The translations under genes were made by a program, and so were the position numbers. This document shows positions 49,725 through 60,833 of a stretch of 64,000 nt of DNA, in pieces (position 1 is the first letter of the stretch; every line of letters begins with the position of its first letter). The notes beneath the pieces are model-generated. The model saw only the letters and a list, made by a program, of their open reading frames with translations, was not told where the DNA came from and searched no databases. The DNA comes from an uncultured Collinsella sp. (GTDB taxonomy: Bacteria > Actinomycetota > Coriobacteriia > Coriobacteriales > Coriobacteriaceae): NCBI GenBank assembly GCA_902491565.1, contig CABUIE010000007.1, forward strand, positions 57,774 through 121,773, given 5' to 3'.

Positions 49725-50036
49725 GTGTTTCAGATAGCCGATCTGCTCGCTATCGTTGCAGGCGCCATCGCGGGCGCGATTGCCTTCCTTCCCTTTGTCT
49801 TTACGCTCAAGCCGGTTCTTGACGATAAGCAGAATGCGGACATGCTCAAGGGTATGGTGAGTCTCGCGGTCTCGGCAATCGCGTTGCTTGTCTTTACCTT
49901 GGTTGTGTTTGTGTTGTTCGGAGAGGCATTTCGCATGTTCCTCCTGGGCGAGGCGATCGGCTTCGTGGCCTTTATGGCCGCCTGCGCGGTTCGCGTCGCC
50001 AAGGCGCTGCGAGATCCTCATGAGGTCGAAAGGTAA
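49725..50036 (+). CDS. Small membrane protein in the AtpI position
   Basis: This 103-residue protein has three to four hydrophobic segments and is placed where AtpI-type assembly factors usually lie, directly before atpB. Sequence similarity to AtpI is not obvious. I chose the GTG at 49725, which follows GAGG by six bases; the upstream GTG at 49713 is too close to AAGGA. It probably helps assembly of the c-ring, as AtpI does, but that is inference from position. Confidence 0.65.
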   Translation: MFQIADLLAIVAGAIAGAIAFLPFVFTLKPVLDDKQNADMLKGMVSLAVSAIALLVFTLVVFVLFGEAFRMFLLGEAIGFVAFMAACAVRVAKALRDPHEVER

Positions 50037-50039
50037 GTC

Positions 50040-50843
50040 GTGGAAATTTTTGAAAAGCTGCCTGATGAGATTAATCATCTGGTCAGCGAGTTCAGCTCCA
50101 CCCCTGTCGTGGGCGATCTGAGCTGCGGCATCACGCAGTACTCGTTTTGGCTGATCGTCTCCACGATCGTGCTCCTGATCGTCCTAGCCGTGTTCAAGAA
50201 GAAGCAGACCCTGGTTCCCAAGGGCTTCTTCGTCAACGGTTTCGAGTACATCATCGAGTACGTCGAGAACGATATCGGCAAGGGTGTCGTGGGTGAGAAC
50301 TGGAAGAAGCACTTCCCGTTCCTGTGCTCGCTTTTCCTGTTCATCCTGATCAATAACATGATCGGCCTGATCCCGGGAATGAAGCCCGGCACCGGCGCAA
50401 TCGGCTCCACCGCCGCACTCGCCATTTTCGCCTTCGTGTACTTCATCTACTACGGATGCAAGGCTCACGGCGTGATCGGCTACATCAAGAGCCTCGCCCC
50501 GCAGGGCGTGAGCTTCCCGATGAACGTGCTCGTGTGGGTCGTCGAGCTTTTCTCGACCTTCCTGCGCCTCATCACGCTTGCCGTCCGTCTGTTCTGCAAC
50601 ATGTTCGCAGGACACGTGGTCATGGGCTCGTTCGCCATCATGGCGAGCATGTTCATGCAGCCGCTGCTTCAGCAGGTTTCCGCGGCCCACGCCGTCGGCG
50701 CCCTGCCTTCGCTGGCCTGGCTTGCCATCCTCATCCTGATCTATGCGATCGAGCTTGTGGTCGGCGCCATCCAGGCTTACGTCTTCACGGTCCTTACCGC
50801 CGTGTATGTCTCCGAGGCAGAGGAGGTCGCGGAGGAGGAGTAG
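50040..50843 (+). CDS. atpB: ATP synthase subunit a
   Basis: This 267-residue protein has the subunit a helices with the essential arginine in LAVRLFCNMFAGH, next to the c-ring. The start codon is GTG. It is in the membrane F0 sector with subunits b and c and provides the two half-channels for protons. The gene begins 3 bases after the small AtpI-position gene. Confidence 0.95.
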   Translation: MEIFEKLPDEINHLVSEFSSTPVVGDLSCGITQYSFWLIVSTIVLLIVLAVFKKKQTLVPKGFFVNGFEYIIEYVENDIGKGVVGENWKKHFPFLCSLFLFILINNMIGLIPGMKPGTGAIGSTAALAIFAFVYFIYYGCKAHGVIGYIKSLAPQGVSFPMNVLVWVVELFSTFLRLITLAVRLFCNMFAGHVVMGSFAIMASMFMQPLLQQVSAAHAVGALPSLAWLAILILIYAIELVVGAIQAYVFTVLTAVYVSEAEEVAEEE

Positions 50844-50967
50844 TCTTCCGTTCGTGCCTTAAAGGTAAGGCAATTCGTTAAACCGCCGGTGCCCGTACCC
50901 ATGGAGCCCGGCAGTTATAAAAAGGTTATCCTGCGTGAAATAAGACACGCACGACAAAGGAGGAATC

Positions 50968-51162
50968 GTGGGAGTTATCGGTTACGGTCTCGGTGTTATC
51001 GGCGCTGGTCTTGCTATCGGCCTGTCTGCTCTGGGTGCTACGGGTGCTATGGCCCGTCAGCCTGAGGTCCAGGGCCGCGTGTTCACCGTCTTCATCATGG
51101 GCTCCGCTTTCGGCGAGGCTCTGGCTCTGATCGGCTTCGTTGTCGCGCTGATCGTTAAATAG
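50968..51162 (+). CDS. atpE: ATP synthase subunit c
   Basis: This 64-residue hairpin protein has two hydrophobic helices joined by the polar loop MARQPE, and the ion-binding Glu in GEALALIG. The residue after Glu is Ala, not Ser or Thr, which points to protons rather than sodium as the coupling ion. It starts at a GTG after AAAGGAGG, a very strong ribosome site that fits its high copy number in the ring. Confidence 0.95.
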   Translation: MGVIGYGLGVIGAGLAIGLSALGATGAMARQPEVQGRVFTVFIMGSAFGEALALIGFVVALIVK

Positions 51163-51177
51163 CACGGAGCGTCAAGT

Positions 51178-51780
51178 ATGAATCTTTCATCCCAGAAGAG
51201 CGCGATCGCACTCTCCGCGTCCGCGGCCGCGCTGCTCATGCCGGTTTCCGCGTTCGCCGAGGACGGCGCCGCCGGTGCGGACATCCTCATCCCTAAGATG
51301 GCGGAGTTCATCCCGGCGCTTATCGCCTTCCTGATTATCTGGATCGTGCTGGCCAAGGTCGCCCTGCCGGGCATCATGAAAACCATGGAGGAGCGCGGCA
51401 AGAAGATCGAGGAGAGCCTCGACGAGGCCGAGAAGACCAAGCAGGAGGCCATCGCCAAGCGCGCTGAGTCCGACTCGATCGTCACCGACGCCCGTCGTCA
51501 GGCTGCCGACATCGTTCTCGAGGCCCGTAAGGACGCCGAGTCCGAGCGCGCCCGTATCATCGAGGCTGCTCACAAGGAGGCCGAGGAGATCATCGCCAAG
51601 GCCCATACGACCGTCGAGGACGAGCGCAAGTCCATTTACGCCGGTGCCGCGAGCTCCATCGCCGACCTGTCCGTTGCCGTCGCCACCAAGATCGTGGGCG
51701 AGGCACTCGAGGACGATGCCGAGCAGAAGAAGCTCATCGAGCGCTACATCCAGGAAGCAGGTAGCCTGAATGCCGACTAG
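51178..51780 (+). CDS. atpF: ATP synthase subunit b, with an N-terminal signal-like segment
   Basis: This 200-residue protein has a hydrophobic segment at about 36-56 followed by the long coiled coil of the peripheral stalk. In addition, residues 1-28 look like a cleavable signal peptide (KSAIALSASAAALLMPVSAFAED), which many b subunits lack. It overlaps the start of atpH by 11 bases. Confidence 0.93.
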   Translation: MNLSSQKSAIALSASAAALLMPVSAFAEDGAAGADILIPKMAEFIPALIAFLIIWIVLAKVALPGIMKTMEERGKKIEESLDEAEKTKQEAIAKRAESDSIVTDARRQAADIVLEARKDAESERARIIEAAHKEAEEIIAKAHTTVEDERKSIYAGAASSIADLSVAVATKIVGEALEDDAEQKKLIERYIQEAGSLNAD

Positions 51781-52246
51781 CCGCTATCAGGACAAGGTGC
51801 TCGAGACCTACGCGCGCTCCCTTCTGGAAGCCGCTAAGGCCGAGAACCATGTGTTCGAGGACCTCGAGATGATCGAGCGCCTGGCTTCTGCCAGCCCCGA
51901 GATCATCGCCGTGCTCGACACCATGTCCAAGCGCGACCAGCTCGACCTTCTTCCCAAGGTGGCAGCTGCCTTTAAGTATGTTGCCGAGGAAGACGAGGAT
52001 GTAGTGGGCGTGACCGTCACCACGGCGATCCCGCTCGACGACGAGCTGCGTCAAACCATCACTAAGAAATGCGAGCAGGACTTCGGCCGCAAGGTATTCC
52101 TTATCGAGCAGGTCGACCCGTCTATCGTGGGCGGCCTGGTGCTCGAGGCCCGCGGCGAGCGTCGTGACATTTCCGTCAAGACGCAGCTGCGCATCGCGCA
52201 GGAGACCCTCGCAAACTCTGCTAATTCGTACGGAGGTGAAGCCTAA
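51770..52246 (+). CDS. atpH: ATP synthase subunit delta
   Basis: This 158-residue protein has the OSCP/delta fold pattern: an N-terminal helical domain and the conserved C-terminal segment (VDPSIVGGLVLEARGERRDISV). It is slightly shorter than the usual 175-180 residues. It links the b stalk to the top of F1. Its stop overlaps the atpA start. Confidence 0.92.
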   Translation: MPTSRYQDKVLETYARSLLEAAKAENHVFEDLEMIERLASASPEIIAVLDTMSKRDQLDLLPKVAAAFKYVAEEDEDVVGVTVTTAIPLDDELRQTITKKCEQDFGRKVFLIEQVDPSIVGGLVLEARGERRDISVKTQLRIAQETLANSANSYGGEA

Positions 52247-53844
52247 TGTCCGAAACCCTCAATGCCCAGGATATCGCCAAGAAACTGCAGGAGCAGCTCA
52301 CGAGCCTCTCCGCGACGGTCGATACGCATGAGGTTTCAACGGTCGACGAGGTAGGCGACGGCATCGCGCGCGTCTCCGGCCTCAAGAGCGCCATGGCAGG
52401 CGAGCTTCTGGAGTTCAAGAGCTCCGATACCGGTGAGACCGTCTTCGGCCTTGCCCAGAACCTTGACCGTGACGAGGTCGGCGCCGTTCTGTTTGGTGCC
52501 GTCGACTCCATCAAGGAAGGCGACGAGTGCCGCACCACTGGCCGCATTATGGATATCCCCGTGAGCCGTGCCATGCTCGGCCGCGTCGTCAATCCGCTCG
52601 GCCAGCCCATCGACGGCCTGGGCGACATCGTCGCCACGCACCGTCGCCCCATCGAGTTCAAGGCCCCCGGCGTCATCGATCGTACCCCGGTGTGCGAGCC
52701 GGTTCAGACCGGCCTGTTGGCCATCGACTCCATGGTGCCTATCGGCCGTGGTCAGCGTGAGCTCATCATCGGCGACCGTAAGACCGGTAAGACCGCCATT
52801 GCCATCGACGCTATCCTCAATCAGCGTGGCAAGGGCATGGTCTGCATCTATGTCGCCATCGGCCAGAAGGCCTCCACGGTCGCTAACATCCGCGAGACCC
52901 TCGCTCAGCACGGTGCGCTCGACTACACCATCATCGTTTCGGCCACCGCTGCCGATTCCGCCCCTATGCAGTACATCGCGCCTATGGCCGGTGCCGCTAT
53001 CGGCGAGTTCTTCATGTACAACGGCGAGGACGGCAAGCCCGCTAGCGAGACCAACCCCGGCGGCCACGTGCTCGTCATCTACGACGACCTGTCCAAGCAG
53101 GCTGTGGCCTACCGTCAGATGTCGCTGACGCTGCATCGTCCGCCCGGACGCGAGGCCTATCCTGGCGACATCTTCTACCTGCACTCTCGCCTGCTCGAGC
53201 GTGCCGTCAAGATGTCCAAGAAGAACGGTTACGGCTCCATGACGGCTCTGCCGATCATCGAGACCCAGGACGGCGACGTCTCGGCCTACATTCCGACCAA
53301 CGTCATTTCCATTACCGATGGTCAGATCTACCTGCAGTCCGAGCTCTTCTTCCAGGGCCAGCGCCCGGCAGTCGACGTGGGCATCTCCGTGTCCCGCGTC
53401 GGTGGCGACGCGCAGACCAAGGCCATGAAGCAGGTCGCCGGCAACCTCCGTCTGGACCTCGCTTCGTACCAGGAGCTCGCCGGCTTTACGCAGTTCGGCT
53501 CCGACCTCGACGAGGCTACTCAGAAGCAGCTTACCCACGGCGCTCGCATGACCGAGCTTCTGAAGCAGCCGCGCTACAAGCCGTTCGAGGTTGGCGAGCA
53601 GATCGTTACGCTGTTCGCTGGCAACGAGGGCTTCCTGGATGACCTGGAAATCTCCGACGTGCTGCCCTTCCGTGCCGAGCTCATCGAGTACATGGACAAT
53701 GGCTTTGGCTCGCTGCTCGACAAGGTTCGCGCCAAGAAGATTGACGATGACACCAAGGCTGAGCTCCTGCGCGTCATCGGCGACTTTAAGCAGCAGTTCA
53801 TGGCTAAGCACCATGCCGATACGACTGGATCAGAGGAGAACTAA
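52246..53844 (+). CDS. atpA: ATP synthase subunit alpha
   Basis: This 532-residue protein has the P-loop GDRKTGKT and the arginine-finger region near SVSRVGG. It binds nucleotides in the non-catalytic sites of F1. Length and order are normal. Translation is coupled to atpH through a TAATG overlap. Confidence 0.97.
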   Translation: MSETLNAQDIAKKLQEQLTSLSATVDTHEVSTVDEVGDGIARVSGLKSAMAGELLEFKSSDTGETVFGLAQNLDRDEVGAVLFGAVDSIKEGDECRTTGRIMDIPVSRAMLGRVVNPLGQPIDGLGDIVATHRRPIEFKAPGVIDRTPVCEPVQTGLLAIDSMVPIGRGQRELIIGDRKTGKTAIAIDAILNQRGKGMVCIYVAIGQKASTVANIRETLAQHGALDYTIIVSATAADSAPMQYIAPMAGAAIGEFFMYNGEDGKPASETNPGGHVLVIYDDLSKQAVAYRQMSLTLHRPPGREAYPGDIFYLHSRLLERAVKMSKKNGYGSMTALPIIETQDGDVSAYIPTNVISITDGQIYLQSELFFQGQRPAVDVGISVSRVGGDAQTKAMKQVAGNLRLDLASYQELAGFTQFGSDLDEATQKQLTHGARMTELLKQPRYKPFEVGEQIVTLFAGNEGFLDDLEISDVLPFRAELIEYMDNGFGSLLDKVRAKKIDDDTKAELLRVIGDFKQQFMAKHHADTTGSEEN

Positions 53845-53849
53845 GCCCC

Positions 53850-54757
53850 ATGGCCAACCTTCGCGACATTAAGAAGCGAATCTCCTCGGTTACCACGACC
53901 AAGCAGATCACGCGCACGATGGAGATGGTCTCTACGGCCAAGATCCGTCGTGCCCTCGATCGCTCCAAGCAGGCCGAGCCCTATAAGGAGGCGCTGACCG
54001 ACGTCATGTTGACGGTCGCCGGCGACGCCTCCTGTTCGGGCACCGATCCCATGCTGCAGAAGCATGAGAGCGTCAAGCATGGTCTGATTGTCGTTATTGC
54101 CTCGGACCGCGGCCTTGCCGGCGGTTTCAATACGACGGTGGAGCGCACGGCCGAAAAGCTCGCCGCTTCTTGGGCGAACGACGGCATCGAGTACGAGATC
54201 ATCGCGTGTGGGCGCAAACCGGCCACGTATTTCCGCGACCGCGCAAACGTCATCATGCACTTTGAGGGCAACTCCTCTGAGCCCGATTTCAATCAGGCCC
54301 GCATGATCTCCTCTCATATCTGCGATGCGTATCGTGCCGGTGAGCTTGACCGTGTCGAGCTTGTCTACCACCACGCCAAGAACCGCGTGGATCAGGAGCT
54401 TCGCGTCGAGCATCTGTTGCCGCTCGACCCCGAGATGATCGCTATGGCCCACGGTCCGCGTAAGAACGAGACCGACGCCCCTAAGCGCATCTCGTCCACG
54501 TTCGAGTTCGTGCCCTCTCCCGAGCATGTTCTCGGCAAGCTTGTGCCGTCTTATATCCTGACGGTCATCTACCAGGCCCTGATCGATTCGGCGGCTGCCG
54601 AGCAGGGTGCACGCCGCAAGGCCATGCACTCCGCGACGGAAAACGCCACCGCGATCATCTCGACCCTTACCCGCACGTATAGTCGCGTGCGCCAGGCTTC
54701 GATCACGACCGAGATTAACGAGATCGTCGGCGGAGCCTCAGCATTGGAGGAACAGTA

Positions 54758-54758
<1 letters not shown>
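53850..54758 (+). CDS. atpG: ATP synthase subunit gamma
   Basis: This 302-residue protein begins with IKKRISSVTTTKQITRTMEMVS and ends with a helix carrying the RQASITTEINEIVGGA pattern, the two ends that form the rotating central coiled coil. It lies between atpA and atpD in the usual order, and its stop overlaps the atpD start. Confidence 0.96.
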
Positions 54759-56212
<1,454 letters not shown>

Positions 56213-56215
56213 GTT

Positions 56216-56608
56216 ATGCGTATCCGCATCGTGTGCCCCGTGAGCTGCGCCTATGAGGGCGACGCTGCGTTTGTGTCGATTCCGTCCACGGATGGCGAGT
56301 TTGGCGTTCTGCCTGCTCACTCCAGCGAGATCTGCACGATCGACCGCGGTTACGTTCGCGTTTCCGATAAGGCCATGGGCACTGTCGACCACACGTTTGC
56401 CGTGGCCGGCGGCTATGCCCAGGTTGCGGACGATGTCGTGACCGTTCTCGCCGAGCGCGCTTGCGATTTGGCGACCGTCGATGCCGACAAGCTTAAAGCT
56501 GATATTCAAGGTTTTGAAGAGAAGCTGGGTAATTTGTCGGAGGATGATGCACGCCGCGCCTACCTCTATAATGAAATCGCATGGTGTAAGCTCAAGCTTG
56601 CCCAATAG
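56216..56608 (+). CDS. atpC: ATP synthase subunit epsilon
   Basis: This 130-residue protein has the N-terminal beta sandwich (GEFGVLPAHSSEICTI) and a C-terminal helical hairpin that can inhibit ATP hydrolysis. It ends the atp operon, before a strong terminator. Confidence 0.94.
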   Translation: MRIRIVCPVSCAYEGDAAFVSIPSTDGEFGVLPAHSSEICTIDRGYVRVSDKAMGTVDHTFAVAGGYAQVADDVVTVLAERACDLATVDADKLKADIQGFEEKLGNLSEDDARRAYLYNEIAWCKLKLAQ

Positions 56609-56644
56609 TCAAACGATTTAGCGTTCGACCATTTGCGAACACAT

Positions 56645-56683
56645 CATGCCCGGGATGGCCCAGCCATCCCGGGCATGCTTTTT
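56645..56683 (+). terminator. Terminator of the atp operon
   Basis: Perfect 15-base arms CATGCCCGGGATGGC and GCCATCCCGGGCATG are followed by CTTTTTG. The murA start codon is only 14 bases after the T run. Confidence 0.9.
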
Positions 56684-56696
56684 GAAAGGGTAGACC

Positions 56697-57980
56697 TTGG
56701 ATATTATCCGCGTTGAGGGTGGCCACGCCATCGGAGGCTCTGTGCCCGTTTCGGGCGCCAAGAACTCCGCGCTCAAACTCATGGCGGCAACGCTTCTGGC
56801 GCCGGGCAAGACGACGCTGCAGAACGTGCCCGATATTTCCGATGTCCACGTGATGGGCAAGGTGCTCAAGGGTATGGGCGCCACAATCGATGTCCTTGAC
56901 GAGCACACGCTCGAGATTGATACCTCTCAGGTCGATTCTTGGGAGGCCCCCTACGAGCTCGTTGCCAAGATGCGTGCTTCCACCGCCGTGATGGGACCCC
57001 TGCTGGGTCGCTTCCATCGCGCCAAGATCGCCATGCCGGGCGGCTGCAACCTGGGTGCTCGCAAGATCGATATGCACATTCTTGGTCTTGAGGCCCTGGG
57101 CGTTGAGTTCGATACCGCCCACGGCTACATCAACGCTAATGCGCCCCAAGGTCTGCGCGGTACCACCGTCACGCTCGAGTTCGCCAGCGTCGGTGCGACC
57201 GAGAACCTCATCATGGCATCCGTGCGCGCGCAGGGCACCACGGTTATCGACAATGCCGCCCGCGAGCCCGAGATCGTCGATCTCGCCAACATGCTCAACG
57301 AGATGGGCGCCAAGATTGTCGGCGCGGGTACGCCCGTCGTGACCATCGAGGGCGTGGAAGAGCTGCATCCTGTTACCCATCGCGTAGTGGGCGACCGCAT
57401 CGAGGCCGGTACCTTTATCGTTGCCGGTGCGTTGATGGCCGACGATCGCGGTGTCGATGTCACGGGCTTTTGCCCCATTCACTTGGGCATGGTGCTCAAG
57501 AAGATGGAGCTCATGGGTATCGACTGCGAGCGCGTCGAGGATGGCGTCCATGTAAACCGTGCCGAGCGTATCAAGCCGGTCGACATCCAGACGCTTCCGT
57601 TCCCCGGCTTCCCGACGGACATGCAGGCGCAGATTATGGTGCTCTCCGCCCTTGCCGACGGCAGTTCCGTTATTACCGAGAACATCTTCGAGAATCGCTT
57701 TATGTTTGCCTCTGAGCTGGTGCGCATGGGTGCCGACATTCGTATCGAGAGCCATCATGCCATGATTCATGGCGTCAAGGGCTTCTCGGGTGCACAGGTT
57801 ACCTCGCCCGATCTGCGTGGCGGAGCGGCCCTCGTCGTAGCGGGCTTGATCGCCGACGGGACGACCGAGGTTTCGGCCATCCATCACATCAAGCGCGGCT
57901 ACGAGCAGTTTGTCGAAAAGCTGCAGGCGCTCGGCGCGCATGTCGAGCATGCTTCCGTCCCCGATCCCGTCATCTACTAA
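56697..57980 (+). CDS. murA: UDP-N-acetylglucosamine 1-carboxyvinyltransferase
   Basis: This 427-residue protein is MurA, the first committed enzyme of peptidoglycan precursor synthesis. The catalytic cysteine, target of fosfomycin, is Cys117 in PGGCNLGAR. The start is TTG, seven bases after AAAGGG. It lies directly after the atp operon terminator and before the LCP gene, so it may be transcribed by read-through or from a promoter inside atpC. Confidence 0.95.
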   Translation: MDIIRVEGGHAIGGSVPVSGAKNSALKLMAATLLAPGKTTLQNVPDISDVHVMGKVLKGMGATIDVLDEHTLEIDTSQVDSWEAPYELVAKMRASTAVMGPLLGRFHRAKIAMPGGCNLGARKIDMHILGLEALGVEFDTAHGYINANAPQGLRGTTVTLEFASVGATENLIMASVRAQGTTVIDNAAREPEIVDLANMLNEMGAKIVGAGTPVVTIEGVEELHPVTHRVVGDRIEAGTFIVAGALMADDRGVDVTGFCPIHLGMVLKKMELMGIDCERVEDGVHVNRAERIKPVDIQTLPFPGFPTDMQAQIMVLSALADGSSVITENIFENRFMFASELVRMGADIRIESHHAMIHGVKGFSGAQVTSPDLRGGAALVVAGLIADGTTEVSAIHHIKRGYEQFVEKLQALGAHVEHASVPDPVIY

Positions 57981-57992
57981 TACAGGTTGCCT

Positions 57993-59228
57993 ATGTTTAA
58001 TAAAAAGCCCCTCGCGGATACCACCGCCCGAAGACCCTCAACTGGTGCGCAGGCCAAGATCTACAGTCGCGATAACGTGGCTCGCTATTCCGAGCGCGCT
58101 CGCCAACGCCGTCGTAGCCACACGATTCGTCACGTCGCGCTCATTGTCGTGCTTGGCGTGCTGCTGAGTGCCACTACCGCTGCCGGCCTGTGGTTTGCCA
58201 CCATTATGGGCAAGCTCGGCGATTCTAATGTCATTACCGACAATCTGCGTCGGGTTCTGGTTGACACCGATGAGGCAAAGGATCCGTTCTACGTGCTGCT
58301 TCTTGGCACCGACGGCCGTCCGGGCGAGGATACGTATCGCGCCGACTCGATTATCCTGGCACGAATCGACCCCACGCAAAAGCAGGCGACGCTCATTTCC
58401 GTTCCGCGCGACACCAAGGTCGAGTACAAGGGCGAGACCATGAAGATCAACGCCTGCCATACCGTTGGCGGCGCCGAGGCCATGGTCGAGGCGGTCAACG
58501 AGCTGTGCGGTGTTCAGATTTCCCACTATGCCGAGGTCAGCTTCGACGGTATGCAGGCGCTGATTGATTCGGTTGGCGGTATCGACATTAACGCAACCGA
58601 TGATGTTGACGACCCCGAGCACCTGGATATTAAGATTACCGCTGGCCAGCAGCATATGGACGGTGCCACCGCCCTTACCTATGCCCGCTGCCGCTACACC
58701 TATGCCGACGGCGATTACACGCGCATGCGCCACCAGCGTCAGGTGCTCGGCGCCCTTGCCAACCAGATTCTCAATAACTTCGATGCCACGAAGATCTTTG
58801 GCCTGGTTAATTCGCTGTCCGATATGCTCGTAACCGATATGAGCGTTCAGGATATCGTGGCTACGGTCAACGCCATGCGCGGTATGGATGTCGACGGCAT
58901 CTACTCGGCCAACCTGCCCTCGTACGCCGACGACAGCACCATGATCGACGGTGTGAGCTACGTCTTTGTCTACGAGGACGAGCTCAAGGAAATGATGGAG
59001 CGCGTCGATGCCGGCAAGGATCCCAAGGGTCCCAACACCATGGGTCTTTCCGACGGTTCTAGCTCTACGATCGGCGACCTGAACAACAACACGTCTGACG
59101 ACTACGCAAACGGTACCGCAACCTCATCGGTCAGCTCTGACGATTCCGATGACTCAAGCGATTCGAGCGATTCGGACTACTACGAAGAGCCCACCGGCGA
59201 CGGCAACGGTTACGAAGCCAACTATTAG
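57993..59228 (+). CDS. LytR-CpsA-Psr (LCP) family cell-wall glycopolymer ligase
   Basis: This 411-residue protein has a basic N-terminus, one membrane segment at about residues 48-68, and an extracytoplasmic LCP domain with the GTDGRPGEDTYRADSI and SVPRDT motifs, whose Arg and Asp residues bind the lipid pyrophosphate. The last 70 residues are low-complexity Ser/Asp. LCP proteins attach wall polymers to peptidoglycan. I chose the ATG at 57993; a TTG at 57987 is also possible. Its neighbour murA is also a wall gene. Confidence 0.92.
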   Translation: MFNKKPLADTTARRPSTGAQAKIYSRDNVARYSERARQRRRSHTIRHVALIVVLGVLLSATTAAGLWFATIMGKLGDSNVITDNLRRVLVDTDEAKDPFYVLLLGTDGRPGEDTYRADSIILARIDPTQKQATLISVPRDTKVEYKGETMKINACHTVGGAEAMVEAVNELCGVQISHYAEVSFDGMQALIDSVGGIDINATDDVDDPEHLDIKITAGQQHMDGATALTYARCRYTYADGDYTRMRHQRQVLGALANQILNNFDATKIFGLVNSLSDMLVTDMSVQDIVATVNAMRGMDVDGIYSANLPSYADDSTMIDGVSYVFVYEDELKEMMERVDAGKDPKGPNTMGLSDGSSSTIGDLNNNTSDDYANGTATSSVSSDDSDDSSDSSDSDYYEEPTGDGNGYEANY

Positions 59229-59376
59229 AGTTACGCGGTTTTACCAAACCGCGTAACGGCTCGACGCTGCGCGCCGCCCAAGGCGACAATTTGTCATTCA
59301 AAAGGCAGGGCATGACCAGAAGGTCAATGCCCTGCCTTTTTCATGCCAACTTGTTCGCCTTGGACGTCGCTCGCTG
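59228..59376. repeat. Composite intergenic element, full copy (LCP side)
   Basis: The same three stems as in the 43.5 kb copy are present. The outer stem pairs CCAAGGCGACAA (59278-59289) with TTGTTCGCCTTGG (59351-59363), and the inner stem uses GGCAGGGCAT/ATGCCCTGCC. Both differ from the other copy at positions that change together, so pairing is kept. Confidence 0.8.
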
Positions 59377-59465
59377 ACGTTGGCTCAACCTGCGGTGCTG
59401 ACTACTCTCCTTGCACCAAAAACCGCCCCGTTCTCGGTTTTGCTTACCTAGATTGTTCGAGTTCC

Positions 59466-60713
59466 CTATGCAAAGCGGGCGACGAGCTCCTGCAGGACGT
59501 CGGTCATCTTGACGAGTGAACTGACCGGGACGAACTCGTTGACGCCGTGGTAGCAATAGCCGCCGGTGGAAAGGTTGGGGCAGGGCAGACCGCGGAACGA
59601 CAGCTGAGCGCCGTCGGTGCCGCCACGAATCGGCAGCACCTGGGGCTCAACGCCGCAGGCAAGGTAGGCTTCCTTGGCAACATCAATAAGCTCGGGATAG
59701 TCACGAACGATCTCGGCCATATTTCGATACTGCTGCTTAATCTCGACCGTCACGTGCTTCTCACCCAGACGCTGGTTGAGCATCGAGGCGGCGGCATCAA
59801 TAAGGTCGAGTTTCTGCTGGAACTTGGCGGCGTCATGGTCGCGGACGATATAGCGCGCTGTGGCGTGATCGACGGTCGCAGATACACCCTCAAGGTGATA
59901 AAAGCCCTCGTAGCCTTCCGTATACTCCGGGCGCTGCACGTAGGGGAGCAACGCGTTGAAGTCGCAGAACAGATTGCCTGCGTTGACCATACGGCCCTTG
60001 GCGTCGCCCGGGTGGATGGACTGGCCCTCAAAGCGGACGGTCGCCTCGGCGGCGTTAAAACACTCCCACTCCAGCTCGCCGATGGGGCCGCCGTCGACCG
60101 TGTAGGCGTACTTGCAGCCAAAGGTATCGATATCCAACAGCTCGGCTCCGTGGCCGATCTCCTCGTCAGGGCAGAAGCAAATGCCGAGTGCGGGATGGGG
60201 CAGAGAAGGGTCCTGAGCGATACGCGCGACAAGCGACATGATCTCGGCGACGCCTGCCTTGTCGTCTGCGCCCAGCAGCGTGGTGCCATCGCTGCAGACC
60301 AGGTCCTCACCCGCGAGGTCGTTCAGGGCGGGAAGCTTGGCGGTACTCATGGCAACGGGCTTACCGTCAACCGTGCCGCAGACCAGGTCGCCGCCTTCGT
60401 AGTGTACGATGTGCGGTTTCACGCCGGCGCCCGGTGCAACTTCGGTAGTGTCGAGATGGGCGATCAGGCCCAGGGCGGGCTTGTCCTCAGCGCCCGCACT
60501 TGCGGGGATATGCGCGCAGACATAGGCGTGCTCGGTCACGTGGGCATCTTCCGCACCAAGCTCGCGCAGCTCTTTAGCCAGCACGTTGGCAAGGTCAAAC
60601 TGAACGGCGCTCGAGGGTACCTGGTCGCAGTTTGCATCCTCGGACTGCGTGTTGATCTGGACGTAGCGCAAAAAGCGCTCGAGGACATCGGGGTTCGTGG
60701 TGGTGTTTTCCAT
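59466..60713 (-). CDS. pepT: Peptidase T (tripeptidase, M20 family)
   Basis: This 415-residue protein has the PepT metal motifs LIAHLDTTEV, GADDKAGVAE and PDEEIGHG. PepT removes the N-terminal residue from tripeptides in the cytoplasm. The start at 60713 follows GGAG by eight bases; the frame continues to 60809, but there is no ribosome site and it would overlap the start of the regulator gene. It is divergent from the MntR-like gene. Confidence 0.94.
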   Translation of the reverse strand: MENTTTNPDVLERFLRYVQINTQSEDANCDQVPSSAVQFDLANVLAKELRELGAEDAHVTEHAYVCAHIPASAGAEDKPALGLIAHLDTTEVAPGAGVKPHIVHYEGGDLVCGTVDGKPVAMSTAKLPALNDLAGEDLVCSDGTTLLGADDKAGVAEIMSLVARIAQDPSLPHPALGICFCPDEEIGHGAELLDIDTFGCKYAYTVDGGPIGELEWECFNAAEATVRFEGQSIHPGDAKGRMVNAGNLFCDFNALLPYVQRPEYTEGYEGFYHLEGVSATVDHATARYIVRDHDAAKFQQKLDLIDAAASMLNQRLGEKHVTVEIKQQYRNMAEIVRDYPELIDVAKEAYLACGVEPQVLPIRGGTDGAQLSFRGLPCPNLSTGGYCYHGVNEFVPVSSLVKMTDVLQELVARFA

Positions 60714-60833
60714 AAAGACCGCTCCAATCTTGGTCGTCGTGTGCAACAAGAACTCTAGCACGGTATGCCACGGCATACCGCGACGCTTGGATGGGGTAGA
60801 ATCAGCCATTGAATGCAGAAGGGACGGAAGATC

